The notes beneath the pieces are model-generated. The model worked only from the letters and a program-made list of their open reading frames with translations. It was not told where the DNA came from and did no database searches. From assembly GCF_001649575.2 (NCBI RefSeq), contig NC_051433.1, forward strand, positions 23,343,771 through 23,407,770: a stretch of DNA of 64,000 nucleotides, written 5' to 3'. Positions 59,851 through 64,000 of this stretch are shown here, one piece after another. The first letter of the stretch is position 1; every line of letters starts with the position of its first letter. Position numbers and translations under genes: made by a program. Source of the stretch: Kryptolebias marmoratus (Eukaryota; Chordata; Actinopteri; Cyprinodontiformes; Rivulidae).

Positions 59851-60880
59851 AAATGGTAGCAGTTTAAAATAACTTGATTTAAATATTACCCATATTTTAT
59901 TTTTTATTTTACCCAAGATTTTTGCTGTGCACATTTTATGTAAACCCTTGCACCATATGATATTTTGCTGTAATTTGTTTATTATACCTTGATAGCTTCA
60001 GTACACTGAAAACTGTCAACTACATTCACCTGTCTTACCTTTCAGCACTACAACCTTCAAGATCTATCTTGTTTTAAACATCACACTCAGGGCGCAGCAG
60101 CGCTCCAGCCTCAAAGGCATTTTCCAGCTCTGAACTTCCCATTTTCAGTTCAATGAAATGATGATATGGGGGAGGGAGACCCTCCACACAGATGGAGAAT
60201 AGAGCTGTTCAAATTGAATGAGAAAAGAGAATAAAAGATGGAGGCAGTACGCAATGCAAGGCAGCGTAGAGCAGAAACTAATGAGAGCGTTAGACACAAA
60301 CTATTGACTTTACATGAAGGGAAAGGAAAACACAGCAGATACTGTAAGAGGACAAGAAGACAGTGGAGAAAATATTTAGTTGTCATGATAAAGCTAAGAA
60401 TGTGTCCTTTTATTCTACCTGGCATCTTCATAAAACATAACTCTTTATTTTTTGTTTATGTGAAAATTACTACATGTAGGCTATGGTCTTACAGATTAAT
60501 GTGAAACTATCCCTAAAGGAAAGCTCAACAACTTTAACAGTCCAGAAGATCTGGGTTAGCTCATTCGGAGCTGATGCAACATATGCACACTTTTGTGGAC
60601 AGTTTTCCAGAAAGCCTTCAGGAATTAGAAGGCTTTTTAAAATCTAGTCTCAGACCAAACTGGGTTAGATGTGGCATGACTAATACACAACAGCAATACG
60701 GGATACTTAACTTTTGTTTTCTGTACAATTCTAAAGTTTTTTCCAATAAATAAGTCAACATTTTTGCTAAAAAAATATTTGTACATCTTTCAACTGTAAG
60801 TAGCTGAATCAGGTGCCTCACAGCTGAAGGATAACAACCTTCCAGTGTCTTCATCATTCAGTCTGTTTTTAAGAGTGCTG
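59851..60880. other. No assigned feature
   Basis: AT-rich DNA. Short frames on both strands at 60150-60500 and 60618-60857 have no recognisable domain. Confidence 0.4.
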
Positions 60881-60884
60881 AAGT

Positions 60885-61365
60885 GTCTTCAAAAGGTGGA
60901 CGTTCTTCTGGGTCTTCATAATTGCAGCAACGATGTACTGATCAAAAGAAATGACTTTACAGACATAAGTTATTCTTGAATAGTGAGTTTATTCAAAATA
61001 ACAGAGTCTGTGCCGAAACCGGGAACTTCTGTTCCAATCAGGGAAAATCCCCCGTTTCTCTGGTGCTGCTTGTTTTTATGAACATTTACCACACCCTAGT
61101 AAGAGTAACAAGACACCCACGTCCCACTGGGGCGGACCTGTAGGATTCAAGTACATTCAATTCCATTTATGGGGATAAACTAGGGTCTTCAGACAAGCAA
61201 CAGCTAGCTGTCCACGTTTGCGACAACGTGAGCGTAAGAGCCCACGGTTCACTTCCTAAGAAGGCGTTGTGGCTGAGGACAGTGTCTCTCAAAATGATAG
61301 CTCAGGCCTCATGGCCTGAACACAGATGCAGACCAGTTACCTCAGGGCTTTTGCAGCTGACCAGT
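60885..61365 (-). mobile_element. LTR-like element, minus strand, ends unresolved
   Basis: GC-richer block. Read on the minus strand it has a 'cataaaaac' TATA-like site (near 61080), then AATAAA (plus-strand tttatt at about 60987), and about 100 bp of U5-like sequence. This layout suggests a retroviral- or Gypsy-type LTR different from the other families here. TG/CA ends with a duplication could not be fixed. I see no coding sequence for an internal region. Confidence 0.4.
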
Positions 61366-61394
61366 GTGTCATGAATTAGGTGTAAGCTATTGTC

Positions 61395-61545
61395 TAAAAT
61401 TGTTTTTAAATAGCTATAACTCAGTCAAGTCGATGGTTATTGAGGAAAAAAATAGGTGTAGAAGTAGCTGAGAGTCATCCCCAACACAGACTCTGAGTGC
61501 TAACAGATCAGCATTCCTTCAAGTGATGCTAGCTTCATCAAAGCT
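61395..61545 (-). repeat. U-family repeat, partial
   Basis: Minus-strand fragment: on the plus strand 'tagctataactcagtcaagt', 'gtagctgagagtcatcccca', 'acacagactctgagtgct' and 'cattccttcaag'. Confidence 0.58.
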
Positions 61546-62440
61546 GAATTTGGACCAAATCAAATGATCTAAACAAATCTCAATTTTCTATCCTTTTTTG
61601 AGCTGAATTTAGACAAATCCTAGAAGTTAAAAACATCCTACTTTCTCATTTTTGGATAAAATTTGATCGTGGCAGATGGGCTAAACTAAGTCCCAATTAT
61701 TGCCTTTACTTTTGGGCGCTCAGTAGAGGCCATGATTGACAAGCCTGAATTAGCCATAAAAAGATATTTGTAATTTGAATGTTGGTTGTTTGAATGATCA
61801 CAACTTGTGACATAAATATGTTTTCCAGCAAACCATCTGCAAAAGACAATTCTTCAATTCTTAGTTTGTGTCCTTTGGCTTTTCATATCTATGTACAAAT
61901 GATGTTTCCTGTGACTTTGAATGAATTAAACTGTTATATAAAGTACAAAATTTGAGCATGAAGTTTCATTGTGTCATTTTGATAAAGCATTAGCTGCAAC
62001 TGGAATTCAGTAAGTTTTAAAATTGGGGGGCTTTTAGCTGTTCGTCTTCTCAGAGGCTGATGAGAGCAGATTTAAAAAGTGGATTGGATTAGATGTCACT
62101 GCAGGTAACAGCTAGATGGAACACAAGAGTGTGAGTCAAAGACTGGGAGTATGCAGTGCATCAAACTTAGACAGAAAGAACCTGCAGAATTTTTTATGTT
62201 CTGCTAATCTGAATTAGCATGCATCCAACACAAAAAAGAAAAACTTGTTAGGTTTAGGGTTGCAGACAAAGGCTGATACTCTAAAATCTCAGGTCAATGC
62301 CGTTTGTTTTTTGTGCAGAAATGCACTGTAAAGAATCTTCCCTGTCAAGCATTATTGATTAAATAGTATAATGTACAACATATCAACAACCTCTAGCTTT
62401 TCTTTGATGTGTGACAGTGTGCTGGGAGTTCAATTTGGTA
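61546..62440. other. No assigned feature
   Basis: AT-rich unique-looking DNA. Nothing recognised. Confidence 0.4.
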
Positions 62441-62448
62441 TCTAATAC

Positions 62449-62938
62449 TGTCATGAACAGGGTGGAAGGAGGCGAACCCTGAGCGTTGACTCATGGTGAT
62501 AAAAAAAAAAATTAGAAATAAAAGGCAAACCCAAAACAACGGCTGACATGGCAGCAAAACCTAAACTAAATGCAAAAACATTTACTAACTAAACAAAACC
62601 TGAACAGACCTGAGACCAGAGATGAATCAAAGGGAGACGACGAGGCACGACCAAAAAAGGGACAGCACATCAGGGAGACAAGAGTATGACAATGAACCAG
62701 CAGCGAGGTAGAGAATGTGACCGGGTATTAAAGGCAGAGGGTGATTAGTGGAAGTGGGCACAGGTGAGATGATTATGGAGCTAGAGGCAGGTGTAGATGG
62801 GTGAGAAAAGGGAAGAGAGAGAGTGTGACTGAGGAGAAGTGAATGGTGGCTGAGGCACAGGGAAGAGACAAATAACAAACAATAAACTCTAACTGAAACA
62901 TGAAGACAAAACATAATTCAAAAACTCAGATCCTAACA
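62449..62938 (-). mobile_element. Solo LTR, 490 bp, near-perfect 5-bp target duplication
   Basis: Plus-strand ends are TGTCATGAAC and ATCCTAACA (from TCCTGACA). Flanks are AATAC (62444-62448) and AACAC (62939-62943), differing at one base. It shares 'gtggaaggaggcgaac', 'tgaccgggtattaaagg' and 'gtgggcacaggtgag' with the 59196 copy. Confidence 0.75.
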
Positions 62939-62943
62939 AACAC

Positions 62944-63140
62944 ACTATTATGTAACCCCCAATATCATGCAGAAATGTCATGAAAAGTGGGCCAGTGTGT
63001 ACATATTGTTACAGTATAGCCTGAGGTTACCTTCTGCTGCGGTTCAGCTCCTACTTAACACAGTTTCACTTCATTACAGGAAATACTTCATACTACAGTG
63101 GGTGGTGTGGAATTGTTTCCTTTAAATGTTATCCATTTTC
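62944..63140. other. No assigned feature
   Basis: Short unique-looking spacer between the LTR and the candidate conserved element. Confidence 0.4.
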
Positions 63141-63149
63141 AAGTCTGCT

Positions 63150-63440
63150 CTTGTCATTTTCATAAATGGGATTTTGTGAATTTAATACTCATAATTTGCA
63201 TCTCCTTTGCTCTATCAACTCCTCAGTCAGCAGTCTGAGGGGACTTTCAATTAGTGCTCGTTCGACATTAAAACGGTGTCCGCTTTATTTATCCCCGCCT
63301 TTAGATGATCATTTTTCATGTAATGTCGATTTTATGCACGGCAATTAAAATTTCTGTCCACTGAAGCAGCATGCAGGAACAAAAAGCTAATGAGATTGGC
63401 TCGTGCTTTGCAGCGGAGCACTATCTCCTCACATACAAGT
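63150..63440. other. Candidate conserved non-coding element
   Basis: An AT-rich, non-repetitive stretch that keeps nine CpGs within 63240-63420. It has many homeodomain-like ATTA/TAAT cores ('caattagtg', 'gcaattaaaa', 'gctaatgagatt'). Such CpG retention outside promoters often marks constrained enhancers. No reading frame with protein character is seen. Conservation itself cannot be checked here. Confidence 0.35.
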
Positions 63441-63803
63441 CATCTTTCAAAAGAATTTGAGGTACTGTGGAAAATCTTGATAAAAGAAGAATGCAGTCAT
63501 TTGCAACTCATTTCACAACTCAGAATCTCATTTAGAAACACTGTGTATAATATCCTGGGGGAAAAGTTTAGAAAAATGAGAAGTTAAATGGTCAAAGAAA
63601 GAAACTTCTAAAATAAATTCAGGAAAAATATGTACAAATAACACTGGAAGTATGAATCAGTAGCTGCAGCTGAACACTAATGGCAGTTCTGAAGCTTTTG
63701 TTATCAGATTTGAACATTTTAATTTTAGATTTCTTGCAGATGTACAGACTACAGCCTTCTAATCACACAGTAGAGCTACACATGAGTTCCTGATTATATT
63801 ATA

Positions 63804-64000
63804 CAGGTGCTGGTCATAAAATTAGAATATCATGAAAAAGTAGATTGATTTCAGTAATTCCATTTAAAAAGTGAAACTTGTATATTATATTCATATTATA
63901 TTCATACATTACATACAAACTCATATATTTCAAATGTTTATTTCGTTTAATTTTGATGATTACAAATGACAACAAATGAAAATCTCAAATTCATCATATC
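63804..64000 (-). mobile_element. Tc1-like transposon end, cut by the window edge
   Basis: It begins after TA (63802-63803) with the terminal repeat 'caggtgctggtcataaaatt' and 'agaatatcatgaaaaagt'. 'ttatttcgtttaattttgat' and 'gacaacaaatgaaaatc' follow. I recall this terminus from fish Tc1-like elements in which the transposase lies further right on the minus strand. That part is outside the window. Confidence 0.65.

Noticed and set aside
1..64000. CRISPR arrays, operons, phage or plasmid functions
   Set aside because: No regularly spaced direct repeats with unique spacers, no dense coding, and clear vertebrate-type repeats and splice signals. The window is eukaryotic.

Overview
The window looks like vertebrate, and specifically teleost, nuclear DNA. 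It is AT-rich, has no dense open reading frames, and is full of fish-type interspersed repeats: Tc1-like transposons, a Rex3/RTE-like LINE, a Tx1/L1-like LINE, L2 tails, tRNA-derived V-SINE-like elements (DANA/Mermaid type), a hAT-type palindromic MITE and LTRs. The repeat mix suggests a percomorph fish, but the species cannot be told. Family names rest on recognition from memory. Boundaries given with target-site duplications (TSDs) were read directly from the sequence.

Layout. 0-7.2 kb: a Rex3-like LINE tail, a SINE piece, and two candidate coding exons (3113-3195 and 6768-6910) with phase-compatible splice sites and a downstream AATAAA. These may be the 3' end of an unidentified plus-strand gene. 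7.2-14.8 kb: repeat debris, including a solo LTR inserted at the edge of a complete SINE. 14.8-17.0 kb: a nested block with one 691-bp solo LTR, a Tc1-like element broken by a second Tc1-like element, and another solo LTR inside its transposase. 17-29.5 kb: mostly unique sequence, with a SINE nested in another repeat, an L2-like tail, and two further LTR-like elements. 29.5-33.7 kb: a decayed but nearly complete Tx1/L1-like LINE on the minus strand, with ORF1 zinc knuckle, endonuclease, RT with YADD, and C-terminal region. 34-40 kb: SINE pieces, a hAT MITE and unique sequence. 40.1-44.3 kb: two CpG-rich patches, the second ending in a consensus splice donor. This suggests the promoter and 5' untranslated exon of a second plus-strand gene whose coding exons lie beyond the window. 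44.3-64 kb would then be its first intron: unique DNA with possible conserved non-coding elements, broken by LTRs, a Rex3-like 5' fragment carrying a solo LTR, and a Tc1-like end at the window edge.

The main unexplained signal is a dispersed family of about 13 related blocks (called U here). Eight of them occur as tandem pairs of monomers of roughly 300-400 bp. I cannot assign it to a known class. No RNA gene, CRISPR array, origin or prokaryotic feature was seen.
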